A DNA stretch of 62,748 nt from Reyranella massiliensis 521 (GTDB lineage: Bacteria > Pseudomonadota > Alphaproteobacteria > Reyranellales > Reyranellaceae), in contig CAMAYC010000012.1 of NCBI GenBank assembly GCA_945862125.1, positions 1 to 62,748 on the forward strand, in the 5' to 3' direction. A model generated the notes under the pieces. The model saw only the letters and a program-made list of their open reading frames with translations, was not told the DNA's origin and did not search any database. Each line of letters starts with the position of its first letter. The first letter of the stretch is position 1. The translations under genes and the position numbers were made by a program. Shown here piece after piece: positions 26,978 to 37,083 of this stretch.

Positions 26978-29218
26978 TCAATCCTTGAATCGTTTGGCGC
27001 GCGGCCAGCCCTTTTCCGGCAAGCGGCCGGCCTGCGCGCGTTCACCCCGCCAGAATTTCAGTTCCCCCGCCGGGATCAGCCGGTTGCCCCACGGCAGTCC
27101 GTCACCCAGCTTGAAGACCTGCGCGTCCGAAAGCCGGTCGGCCTTGGACTTCTGCAACAGAACGCCGCGTCCACGGCCCATCTCCGGCACCTGGTCCAGC
27201 GGGAAGATCAGGAGCTTCCGGCCCTCACTCAGGACGGCAACCGAGTCGGCGCCCTCAGGCAGGATCGAGAACGCCACTGCCTTTTCCTTCTCCGCGAGAT
27301 TGAGTGCCTGCTTGCCGTTCTTGGTCTGCGCGACGACGTCGTCCTCCGGAACCACGAAGCCGCGACCGGCATCCGAGGCAATCAGGAACTTGCGCCCGCC
27401 CTTGAACACTTCGAGCTGCACGATGTCGTGCTCGTTGCCGAGCTCGACCATCAACCGGACCGGTTCACCATGGCCGCGCGCACTCGGGAGCTTGTCGCAA
27501 GGCAGCGTGTAGAAGCGGCCGTTGGTGCCGAACACCAGGACCTTGTCGGTCGATTGGGCGTGGACCGCGAAACGCGGACCGTCACCCTCCTTGAATTTGA
27601 GGTCGGCCGCCTGCTTGTCGTCGAGATGACCCTTGGCGGCACGGATCCAGCCCTTGTCCGAGCAGACGACCGTGATCGGCTCGCGCTCGACGAAGTCCTC
27701 CACGGCGTGCTCGATCTCGGCCGGCGCGTCGGCGAGTTCCGTGCGGCGCTGGCCAAGTTTGGTCTTGCCGCCGAACTTGCGCTTGGTCTCCTGGACCTCG
27801 GCGGCGATTGCCTGCCACTGCAGCTTCTCGTCCTTGAGCAGCGCCTTCAGTTCCTTGCGCTCGGCCGAGAGCTTCTTGTGCTCGCCTTTGATCTCGAATT
27901 CCTCGAGCCGTCGCAACGCGCGCAGCCGCATGTTGAGGATCGCTTCGGCCTGTGTATCCGTAAGCCCGAAGGCCTTGATCATCTTGGGCTTGGGCTCGTC
28001 CTCCTCGCGGATGATCTTGATCAGCTTGTCGAGGTTGAGATAGGCGATCAGGTAACCTTCGAGGATCTCCAGCCGCCGCTCGATGGCCTCCAACCGGAAA
28101 GTCGAGCGCCGGATCAGCACTTCGCGCCGGTGATCGAGGAAGGCCTGCAGGGCCTCGCGCAGGTCCATGACCCGCGGCGTGTTGTCCTTGTCGAGGACAT
28201 TGAGGTTCAGCGGGAAACGGATTTCCAGGTCGGTGAGCTTGAAAAGCTGCTCCATCAGCAGCTCGGCCGGCACGTTGCCGGTCCGTGGCTCGAGCACGAT
28301 CCGCACGTCATCGGCCGATTCGTCGCGCACGTCGTCGAGGATCGGCAGCTTCTTGGCGTTGATAATCTCGGCGATGCGCTCGATCAGCCGGCCCTTCTGC
28401 ACCTGGTAGGGAATCTCGGTGACGATGATCCGGTACTGGCCGCGCGGCAGCTGCTCCGCCGTCCAGCGCGCGCGCAAGCGAAAGGCGCCACGCCCGGTTT
28501 TGTAGGACTCGATGATCGATTCGCGCGGCTCCACCAGCACGCCGCCGGTCGGGAAGTCCGGCCCCTTCACCAGATCGACCAGCGTGTCGATGCGGGCGTT
28601 GGGCGTCTTGATGAGATGCAGCAGCGCGTCGCAGAGCTCGCCCGCATTGTGCGGCGGGATCGAGCAGGCCATGCCGACGGCGATGCCGGCCGCGCCGTTG
28701 GCCAGCAGGTTGGGGAAGCCACCCGGCAACACCGCCGGCTCTTCGGTAGAACCGTCGTAGTTGGGGCGGAAATCGACGGCATTCTCGTCGATTCCGGCAA
28801 GAAGCGCCTCGGCGACCTCGGTGAGGCGCGCCTCGGTGTAACGCATCGCGGCCGGGTTATCGCCGTCGATATTGCCGAAGTTGCCCTGACCCTCGATCAG
28901 CGGATAGCGGGCGGCGAAGTCCTGGGCCAGCCGCACGAGCGCGTCGTAGATCGACTGGTCGCCGTGTGGATGATACTGGCCGATCACGTCGCCGACCACG
29001 CGGGCGCTCTTCTTGAAGGCGCTGTTGGGGTCGAGCCTGAGCTGCCGCATGGCGTACATCAGGCGCCGATGCACCGGCTTCAGGCCATCGCGGACGTCGG
29101 GCAGCGAGCGCGCCATGATGGTCGACAGCGCATAGGACAGGTAGCGCTCCTGGAGCGCCTGTCCGAATTGCACCGGCTTGACCGCGGCGAGTGGAACGAC
29201 GTTGCTGCGTTTTGCCAT
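26978..29218 (-). CDS. parC: DNA topoisomerase IV subunit A
   Basis: A 746-residue type II topoisomerase subunit that decatenates daughter chromosomes with ParE (not in window). The catalytic Tyr127 lies in [11 protein letters not shown], and [15 protein letters not shown] and [12 protein letters not shown] are present. Length and the single run of C-terminal beta-propeller-like sequence fit ParC rather than GyrA (no GyrA box seen). The residue matching E. coli ParC Ser80 is Gln88, which I take as natural lineage variation. Confidence 0.93.
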   Translation of the reverse strand: MAKRSNVVPLAAVKPVQFGQALQERYLSYALSTIMARSLPDVRDGLKPVHRRLMYAMRQLRLDPNSAFKKSARVVGDVIGQYHPHGDQSIYDALVRLAQDFAARYPLIEGQGNFGNIDGDNPAAMRYTEARLTEVAEALLAGIDENAVDFRPNYDGSTEEPAVLPGGFPNLLANGAAGIAVGMACSIPPHNAGELCDALLHLIKTPNARIDTLVDLVKGPDFPTGGVLVEPRESIIESYKTGRGAFRLRARWTAEQLPRGQYRIIVTEIPYQVQKGRLIERIAEIINAKKLPILDDVRDESADDVRIVLEPRTGNVPAELLMEQLFKLTDLEIRFPLNLNVLDKDNTPRVMDLREALQAFLDHRREVLIRRSTFRLEAIERRLEILEGYLIAYLNLDKLIKIIREEDEPKPKMIKAFGLTDTQAEAILNMRLRALRRLEEFEIKGEHKKLSAERKELKALLKDEKLQWQAIAAEVQETKRKFGGKTKLGQRRTELADAPAEIEHAVEDFVEREPITVVCSDKGWIRAAKGHLDDKQAADLKFKEGDGPRFAVHAQSTDKVLVFGTNGRFYTLPCDKLPSARGHGEPVRLMVELGNEHDIVQLEVFKGGRKFLIASDAGRGFVVPEDDVVAQTKNGKQALNLAEKEKAVAFSILPEGADSVAVLSEGRKLLIFPLDQVPEMGRGRGVLLQKSKADRLSDAQVFKLGDGLPWGNRLIPAGELKFWRGERAQAGRLPEKGWPRAKRFKD

Positions 29219-29271
29219 CGACGGGACTTGAGAGGGGACCGACCACGATTCGCGCCGCGGCCATTGTTATT

Positions 29272-29988
29272 CTAGCGCTGGAGCGTTTCCATAAATCTCG
29301 CCCGCGCGGGAGGCAAGGGCTTGTTGTGTGGCCAGAACACGTGCCGTTCGAGGAAATAGCCCGTCAAATCGAAGCCCAAGCGTAATTGTTCGTCGTCGGA
29401 CGGCAATCCGCCGGTGGACAAAAATCCCGGCAGGGTCAAAAGCTTTTCTTTATAGGGGCCCGCTGCCACCCGCGACACCGCCCGGCCGGTCCTCGGGGAG
29501 ACATACGCCAGATCTTCCGTGGTGCCCGTCGCAGCGCATTTTTCGAGATCGAGCCCGAATCCCAGCTCCTGCAATAGGCCCAGTTCCAGCCTCACATAGA
29601 TCGCCGGCCACCCGGGGTGCCCGAGCGCACCCAGGAAAGCGCGGAAGCCGTCAAACATCGCCGGATGCGGCTCGCGTTCGGGCAGCGCCGAGTCCGTCAC
29701 CGCGCAGGCGGCGGAAAGGCCGGCCAGTTCGGCCGCATCGTCAAGGGCCCGGGCAGCGTGCGGCTCGCGCAATTCGCCAGTGTAGTTCCCGAGTTGATCC
29801 GACAGACGGGCGCGCCAGCCGACTTCGACGACATTGCCTGATTGCCAAACCGGACTCGCGCGCCGCGAACCGCCGCCCGGGACGAAGCCCGCGTGGCGGC
29901 CATGCTCCCGGGTCAGGAGCGACACGATGAGACCGCTTTCACCATGGGGCCGTGCCGACAGCACGATGCCTTCATCGCTCCAGTCCAT
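29272..29988 (-). CDS. recO: DNA repair protein RecO
   Basis: A 238-residue recombination mediator. The N-terminal OB-fold start (WSDEGIVLSARPHGESGLIVSLLT) and the following RHAGFVPGG are typical; the rest is the helical domain with LELGLLQELGFGLDLEKCAATG. It lies 18 bases after era, the last gene of the lepB-rnc-era-recO run. It partners with RecR, encoded at 19.2 kb. Confidence 0.92.
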   Translation of the reverse strand: MDWSDEGIVLSARPHGESGLIVSLLTREHGRHAGFVPGGGSRRASPVWQSGNVVEVGWRARLSDQLGNYTGELREPHAARALDDAAELAGLSAACAVTDSALPEREPHPAMFDGFRAFLGALGHPGWPAIYVRLELGLLQELGFGLDLEKCAATGTTEDLAYVSPRTGRAVSRVAAGPYKEKLLTLPGFLSTGGLPSDDEQLRLGFDLTGYFLERHVFWPHNKPLPPARARFMETLQR

Positions 29989-30006
29989 GTCCCGGGTATG
30001 CCCCTG

Positions 30007-30927
30007 CTAGGGATCGTAGTCGAGCCCGATGGTACGATAGTGGGACGGATCGTCGGCCCAGCGCTCGCTCACCTTGACGTGCAGGAAGAGATGCACCGGC
30101 CGCTCCAGCATCTCGGCGAGTTCGTGCCGGGCGCGGGCGCCGATCTGCTTGATGCGGGCCCCCCCCTTGCCAAGGAAGATCGCGCGCTGGCCGTCGCGCT
30201 GCACGTGGATCGTCTGCTCGATGCGGACGCTGCCGTCGGGCCGGTCCTCCCACTTCTCCGTCTCGACCGCCGCCTCGTAGGGCAGTTCCTGATGAAGCTG
30301 CAGGAAGACCTGCTCGCGCGTCACCTCGGCTGCCAGCAGGCGCAGCGGCAGGTCGGCTGCCTGGTCTTCGGGATAGAGAAACGGCCCCGCCGGCAGCAGC
30401 GCCGACAGCGTGGACAGGACGTCGCCGACGCCGTCGTTCTTGAGCGCGCTCACCATGAAGGTCCGCTCGAACGGCAACAGGGCATTCAACTCGGATGTAA
30501 GTGCCAGCAGGTTCTCGCGCGGCACGACATCGATCTTGTTCAGGATCACGAAGCGCGGCGCCCGCGATTCCTTCAGCCGCTCGATGATGGCGCGTGTTTC
30601 CTGCCCGATGCCGCGCTCGGCATCGACGACCAGCGCCACCAGATCGGCATCCTCGGCGCCACGCCAGGCGGCAGCCACCATGGCCCGCTCCAGACGGCGC
30701 TTGGCGACCCGGAAGATGCCGGGCGTATCGACCAGAATGGCCTGCGCACGGCCACCATCGGCGAGATCGGCCATGGCGATGCCGATCACGCGCATGCGCG
30801 TGGTCTGCACCTTGGGTGACACGATGCTTACCTTCGATCCGACCATGGCGTTGACGAGGGTCGACTTGCCGGCGTTGGGAGCGCCGACAATGGCCACGAA
30901 TCCTGCCCGGGTGTTGGGTGTCGTCAT
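30007..30927 (-). CDS. era: GTPase Era
   Basis: A 306-residue GTPase needed for 16S rRNA processing and 30S assembly. G1 GAPNAGKST (residues 16-24), G3 DTPGIF, and G4 NKID are visible; a KH domain closes the protein (GGARIKQIGARARHELAEML). The ATG overlaps the rnc stop in ATGA, so it is coupled to RNase III, which acts on the same rRNA. Confidence 0.96.
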   Translation of the reverse strand: MTTPNTRAGFVAIVGAPNAGKSTLVNAMVGSKVSIVSPKVQTTRMRVIGIAMADLADGGRAQAILVDTPGIFRVAKRRLERAMVAAAWRGAEDADLVALVVDAERGIGQETRAIIERLKESRAPRFVILNKIDVVPRENLLALTSELNALLPFERTFMVSALKNDGVGDVLSTLSALLPAGPFLYPEDQAADLPLRLLAAEVTREQVFLQLHQELPYEAAVETEKWEDRPDGSVRIEQTIHVQRDGQRAIFLGKGGARIKQIGARARHELAEMLERPVHLFLHVKVSERWADDPSHYRTIGLDYDP

Positions 30928-31676
30928 CGCTGGTTCAACCGTTCAAGAAGGGTAATCGCGGCCAGGCGCTCGGCCTCGCGCTTGCTGCCGCCGCGGGCCT
31001 GCGCGGGCTCATGCCCCTTGATCGCGACATCGACGACGAACAGCGGCGCATGTGGCGGTCCCTCGCGGCCGACTTCGCGATAGGCCGGCAACGGCAGACG
31101 TCGGGCCTGAGCCCATTCCTGCAGCGCCGTCTTGGGGTCGCGCGGCGCTGCGGCCTGACTAGTCAGCCGATCGCCCCACAGCCGCTCCACGCAGGCAGCC
31201 GACACGGCAAACCCTGCATCAAGAAAGACTGCTCCGAGCAAGGCCTCCAGTGCGTCGGCGAGAATGGTGGGTCTCACCCCATCGCTCTGTCCACGCTCCG
31301 ATTCACCCAGCCGGATATCCGCACCGAGCCCGATCGTCGTGGCGATTTCCACCAGGGTCTCGGCCCGCACGAGCGCTGCGTGCCGGCGGGCCAGTTCTCC
31401 CTCGTGTTCCTGCGGGAACCGGCGCAGCAGCAGATCGGCCACGGCGAGCGACAGCACGCGGTCGCCGAGAAACTCCAGCCGTTCGTTGCCATGCGGAAAG
31501 GCCGTCTTCAGATCGGACCGGCGATCGAGCGCACCGCGATGGGTGAGCGCCTCGGCTGCCAGTTCTGCGCGCCCGAAAGTATGGCCGATCTTGTCGGCCA
31601 GGGCTGCGAGATCGACGTCGGTCGCGTTCAGTGGATCGCCATGAAGAAGCGGTTGAAGCGGATGGCCTCCGGCCAT
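30924..31676 (-). CDS. rnc: ribonuclease III
   Basis: A double-strand-specific RNase for rRNA and mRNA processing. The signature NERLEFLGDRVLS and downstream DALEALLGAVFLDAG hold the metal-binding acids, and a dsRNA-binding domain ends the protein (GGSKREAERLAAITLLERL). The start is unsettled. ATG 31676 overlaps lepB by 49 bases and gives a 17-residue extension; a CTG at 31631, which overlaps the lepB stop as CTGA, would give a more usual N-terminus (LNATDVDLAALADKIG). About 250 residues with the ATG. Confidence 0.9.
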   Translation of the reverse strand: MAGGHPLQPLLHGDPLNATDVDLAALADKIGHTFGRAELAAEALTHRGALDRRSDLKTAFPHGNERLEFLGDRVLSLAVADLLLRRFPQEHEGELARRHAALVRAETLVEIATTIGLGADIRLGESERGQSDGVRPTILADALEALLGAVFLDAGFAVSAACVERLWGDRLTSQAAAPRDPKTALQEWAQARRLPLPAYREVGREGPPHAPLFVVDVAIKGHEPAQARGGSKREAERLAAITLLERLNQR

Positions 31677-32452
31677 TTCCACGGCTCCAGCCAACCAGCG
31701 ACAGATGGATCGTGCGAGAAGAAGATGAACTCGGCACGCCCCACGAGGTTCTCGGACGGAACGTACCATCCCAACTGGTCGCGATCGCGGGTCGAGCCGG
31801 CAAAATCGCGCAGCATCAGTCGCGTGCGACTGTCGAGTGAATCGTCGCGGTTGTCGCCCATGACGAAATAACTGCCGGCAGGCACGAGGAACTCCGGCGT
31901 GTTGTCGGCGGGACCATTGTCGTTGTACTCGAGGACCGTGTAGCGGCGGCCGTTCGGCAACTGCTCGCTGTAGAGCGTGCCGTTCTGGTAGTGACCGTTG
32001 GTGCCCCTGACATAGTCGCCAATACGCAGGCGCGGCACCGCCGTGCCGTTGATGTGGAGAACACCGTTCACCATCTGGATACGGTCACCCGGCATGCCAA
32101 CGATTCGCTTGATGTAGTCGGTGCGGTTCACACCCTGGCCCTGGTCGCCTGGATACTTGAACACCGCGACGTCTCCGCGCTCGGGCGGACTGCCGAGGAT
32201 GCGGCCAGGGAACAGGCCAGCCGAGAAAGGGAACGAGTGCTTGCTGTAGCCGTAGGAATACTTCGAGACGAACAGGTAGTCGCCAACCAACAGGGTCGGG
32301 ATCATAGACCCGCTCGGAATATTGAAGGGCTCTATTGCGAAAGTGCGCACAACCAGCGCGATCAAAACGGCATAAACCACCGTGCGGATGGTTTCACCCC
32401 AACCGCCCGCCTTGTCCTGCCCGCGCTTTCGCCGCTCAGCCACGTCCGTCAT
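31628..32452 (-). CDS. lepB: signal peptidase I
   Basis: A 274-residue inner-membrane protease that removes signal peptides in the periplasm. One N-terminal span (VVYAVLIALVVRTFAIEPF) precedes the catalytic Ser49 (IPSGSMIPTL) and Lys115 (DYIKRIVGMPGD); the GDNRDDSLDSR box is also intact. It overlaps the start of rnc and follows acpS by about 110 bases. Confidence 0.96.
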   Translation of the reverse strand: MTDVAERRKRGQDKAGGWGETIRTVVYAVLIALVVRTFAIEPFNIPSGSMIPTLLVGDYLFVSKYSYGYSKHSFPFSAGLFPGRILGSPPERGDVAVFKYPGDQGQGVNRTDYIKRIVGMPGDRIQMVNGVLHINGTAVPRLRIGDYVRGTNGHYQNGTLYSEQLPNGRRYTVLEYNDNGPADNTPEFLVPAGSYFVMGDNRDDSLDSRTRLMLRDFAGSTRDRDQLGWYVPSENLVGRAEFIFFSHDPSVAGWLEPWKWPEAIRFNRFFMAIH

Positions 32453-32473
32453 CGCCGTTCCAGTTCAAACGAG

Positions 32474-32495
32474 CCGGGCCTATAGCAGGGCCCGG
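32474..32495 (-). promoter_or_regulatory. hairpin in acpS-lepB gap
   Basis: A 7-bp inverted repeat CCGGGCC/GGCCCGG with an 8-base loop lies in the 108-base gap before lepB. It has no U-tail, so it may mark mRNA processing or mild attenuation rather than termination. Confidence 0.35.
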
Positions 32496-32560
32496 AGCGC
32501 GTGTCTCCCGCCCCGGCCGCGACATGGGAGCGTTGCAATATGTCAGGCCTGAACGCCAGC

Positions 32561-32962
32561 TCATGGCTTTGGCACTGCAGAAATAATCACAATCGCCTGG
32601 GCCATCGGATACTCGTCAGTCAGCGTGAGATCGATCTGGGGCAACATGCCGGCCGGCGTGATCTCCTGCAGCCGGGCCAGGGCCCCGCCCGTCAGCGCCA
32701 TCGTGGGCTTTCCGCCCCGCTGATTGATGACACCCATGTCGCGCCAGAAGACGCCGCGGCGCAGCCCGGTGCCGAGCGCCTTGGAACAGGCCTCCTTGGC
32801 CGCGAACCGCTTGGCGTAGCTCGCCGCCCGCGTGACGCGCCCATCGGAACGCGATTGTTCAACAGGAGTGAAAATCCGCTGCACGAATCGGTCGCCGAAG
32901 CGCGCCAGCGATTTCTCGATCCGCTTGATGTCGCAAAGGTCGTTGCCGATGCCCAGGATCAC
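32561..32962 (-). CDS. acpS: holo-[acyl-carrier-protein] synthase
   Basis: A 133-residue phosphopantetheinyl transferase that activates acyl carrier protein from CoA. The two family motifs are present: [16 protein letters not shown] at the start and [15 protein letters not shown] in the middle. The GTG start overlaps the pdxJ stop in GTGA; the frame is open further upstream inside pdxJ but without family sequence. Confidence 0.94.
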   Translation of the reverse strand: MILGIGNDLCDIKRIEKSLARFGDRFVQRIFTPVEQSRSDGRVTRAASYAKRFAAKEACSKALGTGLRRGVFWRDMGVINQRGGKPTMALTGGALARLQEITPAGMLPQIDLTLTDEYPMAQAIVIISAVPKP

Positions 32963-33711
32963 GCGATGGTCCCCGGCGCGCGCGCCGCATCCATGATGCG
33001 CCGCATTTCGCGGATCGCGGGTTCGAGTCCGACGAAGATCGCCTCGCCGATCAGGAAATGCCCGATGTTGAGTTCGCGTACTTCGGGGATGGCCGCAATC
33101 GGCCCAACATCGCCGTAGCTCAGCCCATGGCCGGCATGACACTCCAGTCCGAGCCGCGCGCAGAGAGCCGCCCCCTTCTGCAGCCGGACAAGTTCGGCCC
33201 GCTGGGCCTCGCCTGCCAGCTCGCAGTAGCGACCGGTATGCAGTTCGACGACCGGCGCACCCAAAGCGACCGCCGCCTCGAGCTGGCGTGGATCCGCCTC
33301 GATGAACAGCGACACGCGGATACCGGCGTCACGCAGCCTGGCAACCATCGGCTTCAGGTGATTGTGTTGGCCGGCCGCGTCGAGGCCCCCCTCGGTCGTC
33401 CGCTCCGCGCGCTTCTCGGGCACGATGCAGGCCGCATGCGGGCGATGGCGCAAGGCGATGTCGACCATTTCCTGCGTTGCCGCCATCTCGAAATTGAGCG
33501 GCACCTTGAGCTCGCGCATCAGGCCTTCGATGTCACCATCGACAATGTGCCGGCGGTCTTCCCGGAGATGCGCGGTGATACCGTCGGCGCCGGCGGCCTC
33601 TGCAAGGCGCGCCGCCCGGAGGGGATCAGGCATATGACCGCCGCGCGCGTTGCGCACGGTCGCCACGTGATCGATGTTCACTCCGAGACGCAAACGGGAC
33701 TGCGTGGACAT
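32959..33711 (-). CDS. pdxJ: pyridoxine 5'-phosphate synthase
   Basis: A 250-residue TIM-barrel enzyme that condenses 1-deoxyxylulose 5-phosphate with 3-amino-2-oxopropyl phosphate in vitamin B6 synthesis. Seen are [27 protein letters not shown] and [13 protein letters not shown]. It sits between rsh and acpS in the usual alphaproteobacterial order. It supplies the cofactor used by PLP enzymes such as the SelA-like protein of this window. Confidence 0.96.
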   Translation of the reverse strand: MSTQSRLRLGVNIDHVATVRNARGGHMPDPLRAARLAEAAGADGITAHLREDRRHIVDGDIEGLMRELKVPLNFEMAATQEMVDIALRHRPHAACIVPEKRAERTTEGGLDAAGQHNHLKPMVARLRDAGIRVSLFIEADPRQLEAAVALGAPVVELHTGRYCELAGEAQRAELVRLQKGAALCARLGLECHAGHGLSYGDVGPIAAIPEVRELNIGHFLIGEAIFVGLEPAIREMRRIMDAARAPGTIA

Positions 33712-33746
33712 TCTTTACTTTCGCAAGATGTTGGTGCGGAAAAACG

Positions 33747-35936
33747 TCAACTGCGCGCGCGCTCGACGGCATTGATGGCAGGCGTGGCACGAAGCGCTGC
33801 CGTGATGTCGGCGAGATGCTTCACGTCGGCGACCTCGACATCGATCACCATGTCGAAGAAATCCATGGACCGATTGACGATGCGCAGGTTCGAAATGTTG
33901 CCTTCGTGGCGCGCGATCACCGTCGACAGGCTGGACAGGCTGCCCGGCTGGTTGGCGACCGTGATCTTGAGCCGGCCGGTATAGACGCTGGCAGCGCCCT
34001 CGCCGACCGAATCCCAGCCGACGTCGATCCAGCGCTCCGGCGCCTCGGAAAAGCTTTCCAAAGTGGCGCAGTCGATCGTGTGGATCGTGACGCCCTTGCC
34101 GGTCGTGATGATGCCGACGATGCGGTCTCCCGGCAGCGGATGACAGCAGCGGGCGAAATGGACGGCCATGCCGGGGATGAGGCCACGGATCGCGATCTGG
34201 CCGGCCTCCTTGCTAGCCCGCCCGCCCTCGGCCGCCTTCGCGGACTTGTTGCGCGCACGCGAGATGGGCACGACGTCGGCCCCGGCCCCTCTCGAGCCGA
34301 GCCGTTGCTGCTTGAGGCCTGGATAGACCGCGGTCAGCACTTCGCGTGCTCCGACCAGGCCCGCGCCGACGGCGGCAACCAGGTCATCGGTCGTCGCCTG
34401 CTTGAAATTGGCGCGCACGCCGTCGAGGCCCTTCTCCGTTGCCTCGTAGCCCTCCTCGTGGAACGCCTTGTCGAGCAGCGACTTGCCGAGCTGGATATAC
34501 TGCTCGCGCTGGCGCGTGCGGATGAAGCGCCGGATGGCAGCCTTGGCCTTGCCGGTGACGACGAAGCGCTCCCACGTCGGCGACGGCGTCTGTGCCTTCG
34601 AGGTGACGATGTCCACCTGGTCGCCGTTGGCGAGCTGGGTCCTGAGCGGCAGCATGCGGCCGTTGATTTTGGCGCCGACGCAGGTGTCGCCGACCTGGCT
34701 GTGCACGGCGTAGGCGAAGTCGATCGGCGTCGCGCCACGTGGCAGCGCGATCAGCTTGCCCTTGGGCGTGAAGCAGAACACCTGATCCTGGAACATCTCG
34801 AGCTTGGTGTGCTCGAGGAATTCCTCGGCATTGGGCGCCTTGTCGAGGATGTCGATGAGGCTGCGCAGCCAGGCGTATTGTGGCGCATCGGTCGACGGCC
34901 CGCCCTGCTTGTAAATCCAGTGGGCAGCAACGCCGCGCTCAGCCTGGTCCTGCATCTCGGCCGTGCGGATCTGGATTTCGATGCGCTGCCCGAGCGGGCC
35001 GATCACGCCGGTATGCACCGAGCGATAGCCGTTCGGCTTGGGCACAGAGATGTAGTCCTTGAAGCGCTGCGGCAGCACCTGATACTTGCCGTGCAACAGG
35101 CCGAGCGCCTGGTAGCACTGCGCAATATCGTCGACGATGATGCGGAACGCCATGATGTCGGCGAGCTGCTCGAACGACACGTTCTTGGTCTGCATCTTGC
35201 GCCAGATCGAATAGGGCGTCTTCTCGCGGCCCTGGATCTGCGCGTTGAGACCGCCCTCCTTCAGGGTCTTGAGCAGCTCGGCCTCGATCTGCGGCACGAG
35301 CCGTTCGCCGCGCTCGCGCAAGTATCCGAGGCGTGCCTCGACCGAGGACCGTCCATCCGGATTGAGCTCCTTGAAGGCCAGCTCCTCGAGCTCGCGCTTC
35401 ACCTTTTCCATGCCGATGCGCGATGCGAGCGGCGCATAGAGGTCCATGGTCTCGCGCGCGATGCGCTTGCGCCGCGCCGGCTCCTTGATGTGATGGAGCG
35501 TCCGCATGTTGTGCAGGCGGTCGGCGAGCTTCACCAGAAGGACGCGGATGTCCGACGACATCGCCAGCACCAGCTTGCGCAGGTTCTCGGCTTCCTTGGT
35601 GCTCTCGGACTGGATCTCCAGCCGCGACAGCTTGGTCACGCCGTCGACCAGGCGGGCGATGTCCTCGCCGAACAGGCCGGCGATCTCGTCGCGCGTGGCG
35701 TCAGTGTCCTCCAGCGTGTCGTGCAGCAGGCCGGTCACGATCGAGGCGGTGTCGAGGCGCATCTCGGCCAGGATGCCGGCGACCTCGACGGGATGGGAGA
35801 AGTATGGGTCGCCCGAGGCGCGGAGCTGGTTGCCGTGCCGCTTCAGGCCATAGACGTAGGCGCGATTCAGAACATCCTCGTCCGCTTCCGGATCGTAGGA
35901 CTGCACGCGTTCAACGAGTTCAAACTGACGAATCAT
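33747..35936 (-). CDS. rsh: bifunctional (p)ppGpp synthetase/hydrolase
   Basis: The stringent-response enzyme, 729 residues from ATG 35936. The HD hydrolase is intact (HPVEVAGILAE and LLHDTLEDTDAT), followed by the synthetase (REKTPYSIWRKM, PKPNGYRSVHTGVIGP), TGS (CFTPKGKLIALPRGATPIDF) and a C-terminal ACT domain. One enzyme doing both jobs is normal in alphaproteobacteria. A weak promoter may lie just upstream (TATAGT at 35948-35953 on the minus strand), leaving a very short leader. rpoZ precedes it. Confidence 0.95.
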   Translation of the reverse strand: MIRQFELVERVQSYDPEADEDVLNRAYVYGLKRHGNQLRASGDPYFSHPVEVAGILAEMRLDTASIVTGLLHDTLEDTDATRDEIAGLFGEDIARLVDGVTKLSRLEIQSESTKEAENLRKLVLAMSSDIRVLLVKLADRLHNMRTLHHIKEPARRKRIARETMDLYAPLASRIGMEKVKRELEELAFKELNPDGRSSVEARLGYLRERGERLVPQIEAELLKTLKEGGLNAQIQGREKTPYSIWRKMQTKNVSFEQLADIMAFRIIVDDIAQCYQALGLLHGKYQVLPQRFKDYISVPKPNGYRSVHTGVIGPLGQRIEIQIRTAEMQDQAERGVAAHWIYKQGGPSTDAPQYAWLRSLIDILDKAPNAEEFLEHTKLEMFQDQVFCFTPKGKLIALPRGATPIDFAYAVHSQVGDTCVGAKINGRMLPLRTQLANGDQVDIVTSKAQTPSPTWERFVVTGKAKAAIRRFIRTRQREQYIQLGKSLLDKAFHEEGYEATEKGLDGVRANFKQATTDDLVAAVGAGLVGAREVLTAVYPGLKQQRLGSRGAGADVVPISRARNKSAKAAEGGRASKEAGQIAIRGLIPGMAVHFARCCHPLPGDRIVGIITTGKGVTIHTIDCATLESFSEAPERWIDVGWDSVGEGAASVYTGRLKITVANQPGSLSSLSTVIARHEGNISNLRIVNRSMDFFDMVIDVEVADVKHLADITAALRATPAINAVERARS

Positions 35937-36001
35937 CGCAATCACGCACTATATGGTGCGGATTGCGCCTACTCCACGAAGATTGCGCGAATAGCTGGCC
36001 T

Positions 36002-36018
36002 GAGGCCTGTTAGGCCTC
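36002..36018 (-). promoter_or_regulatory. hairpin after rpoZ
   Basis: GAGGCC-TGTTA-GGCCTC forms a 6-bp stem in the 98 bases between the rpoZ stop and the rsh start, inside a run of repeated AGGCCT units (35997-36025) that allow alternative pairings. No U-run follows; it may weaken read-through into rsh. Confidence 0.4.
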
Positions 36019-36034
36019 GGAGGCCTGCTAGGGC

Positions 36035-36397
36035 TTATTCGGTGACGTCGTCTTCCTCGGCCATCGGCAGAGCCTTGGGCTGGGCTGCTTCGGCGCCGCC
36101 CTGGGCCAGGGCCGCCGCCAGCTCCTGCTCGAGTTCGGCCATCTCGTTGACCTCTTCGGGCTTGTCGATGTCGGCGTGCTTCTGCATGCCAGAGATCAAC
36201 GAATCCTTGAGCACGGCCTGGTCGAGCTTGGTCTCGGCGATTTCACGGAGCGCCACGACCGGGTTCTTGTCGCGGTCGCGATCCAGCGTGATCTGGGCAC
36301 CCGCCGAGATGTCGCGCGCCCGCTGGGCGGCAAACATTACGAGTTCGAAGCGGTTGGGGACCTGCACGATGCAGTCTTCGACGGTGACGCGCGCCAT
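36035..36397 (-). CDS. rpoZ: RNA polymerase omega subunit
   Basis: A 120-residue RNA polymerase assembly subunit. MARVTVEDCIVQVPNRFELVMFAAQRARDI is the conserved start, so ATG 36397 is chosen although the frame is open upstream; AGAGG precedes it. The acidic tail after residue 75 is variable in the family. Neighbour of rsh, whose product ppGpp acts on RNA polymerase partly through omega. Confidence 0.94.
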   Translation of the reverse strand: MARVTVEDCIVQVPNRFELVMFAAQRARDISAGAQITLDRDRDKNPVVALREIAETKLDQAVLKDSLISGMQKHADIDKPEEVNEMAELEQELAAALAQGGAEAAQPKALPMAEEDDVTE

Positions 36398-36428
36398 GGG
36401 CGACCTCTGATTTCGCGGGAGCGGCGGG

Positions 36429-36938
36429 TTATACGCGCCCCTCGTCAAAAGGCAAGGCCGCCAGCAGTCCCTGGATCGGCTCCCCCGTCACGGGATGGCG
36501 CCAGTCCGGGGCGAGGTCGGCCAGGGGCCGAAGGACGAAGGCTCTGGTGGCCAGCCGCGGATGCGGCAGGGTTGCCCGCCCCGGGCTCTCGGGGGCAATT
36601 TCCCCACGAAAATCGAGTAAATCCAGGTCGATCATGCGGGCCGCGTTGGCGACGGTCCGGACCCGCCCGAAAGCCTCCTCAACCTCGTGGAGGGTGGTCA
36701 GGAGCCTGTCGGGCCCGACCGCGGTCACCACCTCGACGACAGCGTTCTGGTACCAGGGCTGATCGGACGCCGGCACCGGCGCGGTGCGGTACCAGGGCGA
36801 GACCCGCTGGACCCGCACGCCACGCCCCTCCAGCTCCCGAAAGGCGGCTTCCAGGGTCTCCCGGGGAGAACCATATGTTGGGTGGGCCAGATTCGCGCCG
36901 GCGCCTATGAAAATTGAGCCTCCCCGCGTCTTCTCCAC
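36429..36938 (-). CDS. folK: hydroxymethyl-dihydropterin pyrophosphokinase
   Basis: A 169-residue folate-pathway enzyme. Family blocks are FIGAGANLAHPTYG, WYRTAPV, WYQNAVVEV and the RMIDLDLLDF active-site stretch followed by LPHPRLATRAFVLRPL. GTG at 36938 is chosen because GGAGG lies nine bases upstream; a TTG two codons earlier is too close to that site. It is the first gene of the leftward rpoZ/rsh run and diverges from the NYN gene. Confidence 0.92.
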   Translation of the reverse strand: MEKTRGGSIFIGAGANLAHPTYGSPRETLEAAFRELEGRGVRVQRVSPWYRTAPVPASDQPWYQNAVVEVVTAVGPDRLLTTLHEVEEAFGRVRTVANAARMIDLDLLDFRGEIAPESPGRATLPHPRLATRAFVLRPLADLAPDWRHPVTGEPIQGLLAALPFDEGRV

Positions 36939-37083
36939 CAGCAATAACCTCCAACCCCTTGTGATCTATAAGATAATGCCCTAGACTTAACGCGCGGTCG
37001 GAGAGGTGTGGGTTACGGTGCTCCCGCCGCTACATAAATTTTTCGCTCCCTCTGCGCATATTGTTCCCAAAAGGATAATCGCC

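Noticed and set aside
28950..28960. Quinolone-resistance change at the ParC Ser80 position
   Set aside because: Gln here most likely reflects lineage variation; resistance cannot be claimed from one residue.
26978..29218. GyrA instead of ParC
   Set aside because: Short length and no GyrA-box-like sequence; position beside uppP and recO also does not suggest gyrA.
27428..29275. An open frame of about 615 codons antisense to parC
   Set aside because: Shadow of parC; no start site or family motif.
35997..36025. AGGCCT repeats as a CRISPR or mobile-element scar
   Set aside because: Only a few short units with no spacers or target duplication; better read as a hairpin after rpoZ.
33816..36410. 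An open frame of about 860 codons on the plus strand antisense to rsh and rpoZ
   Set aside because: Its length comes from GC-rich codon bias; the opposite strand encodes complete, motif-bearing rsh and rpoZ.
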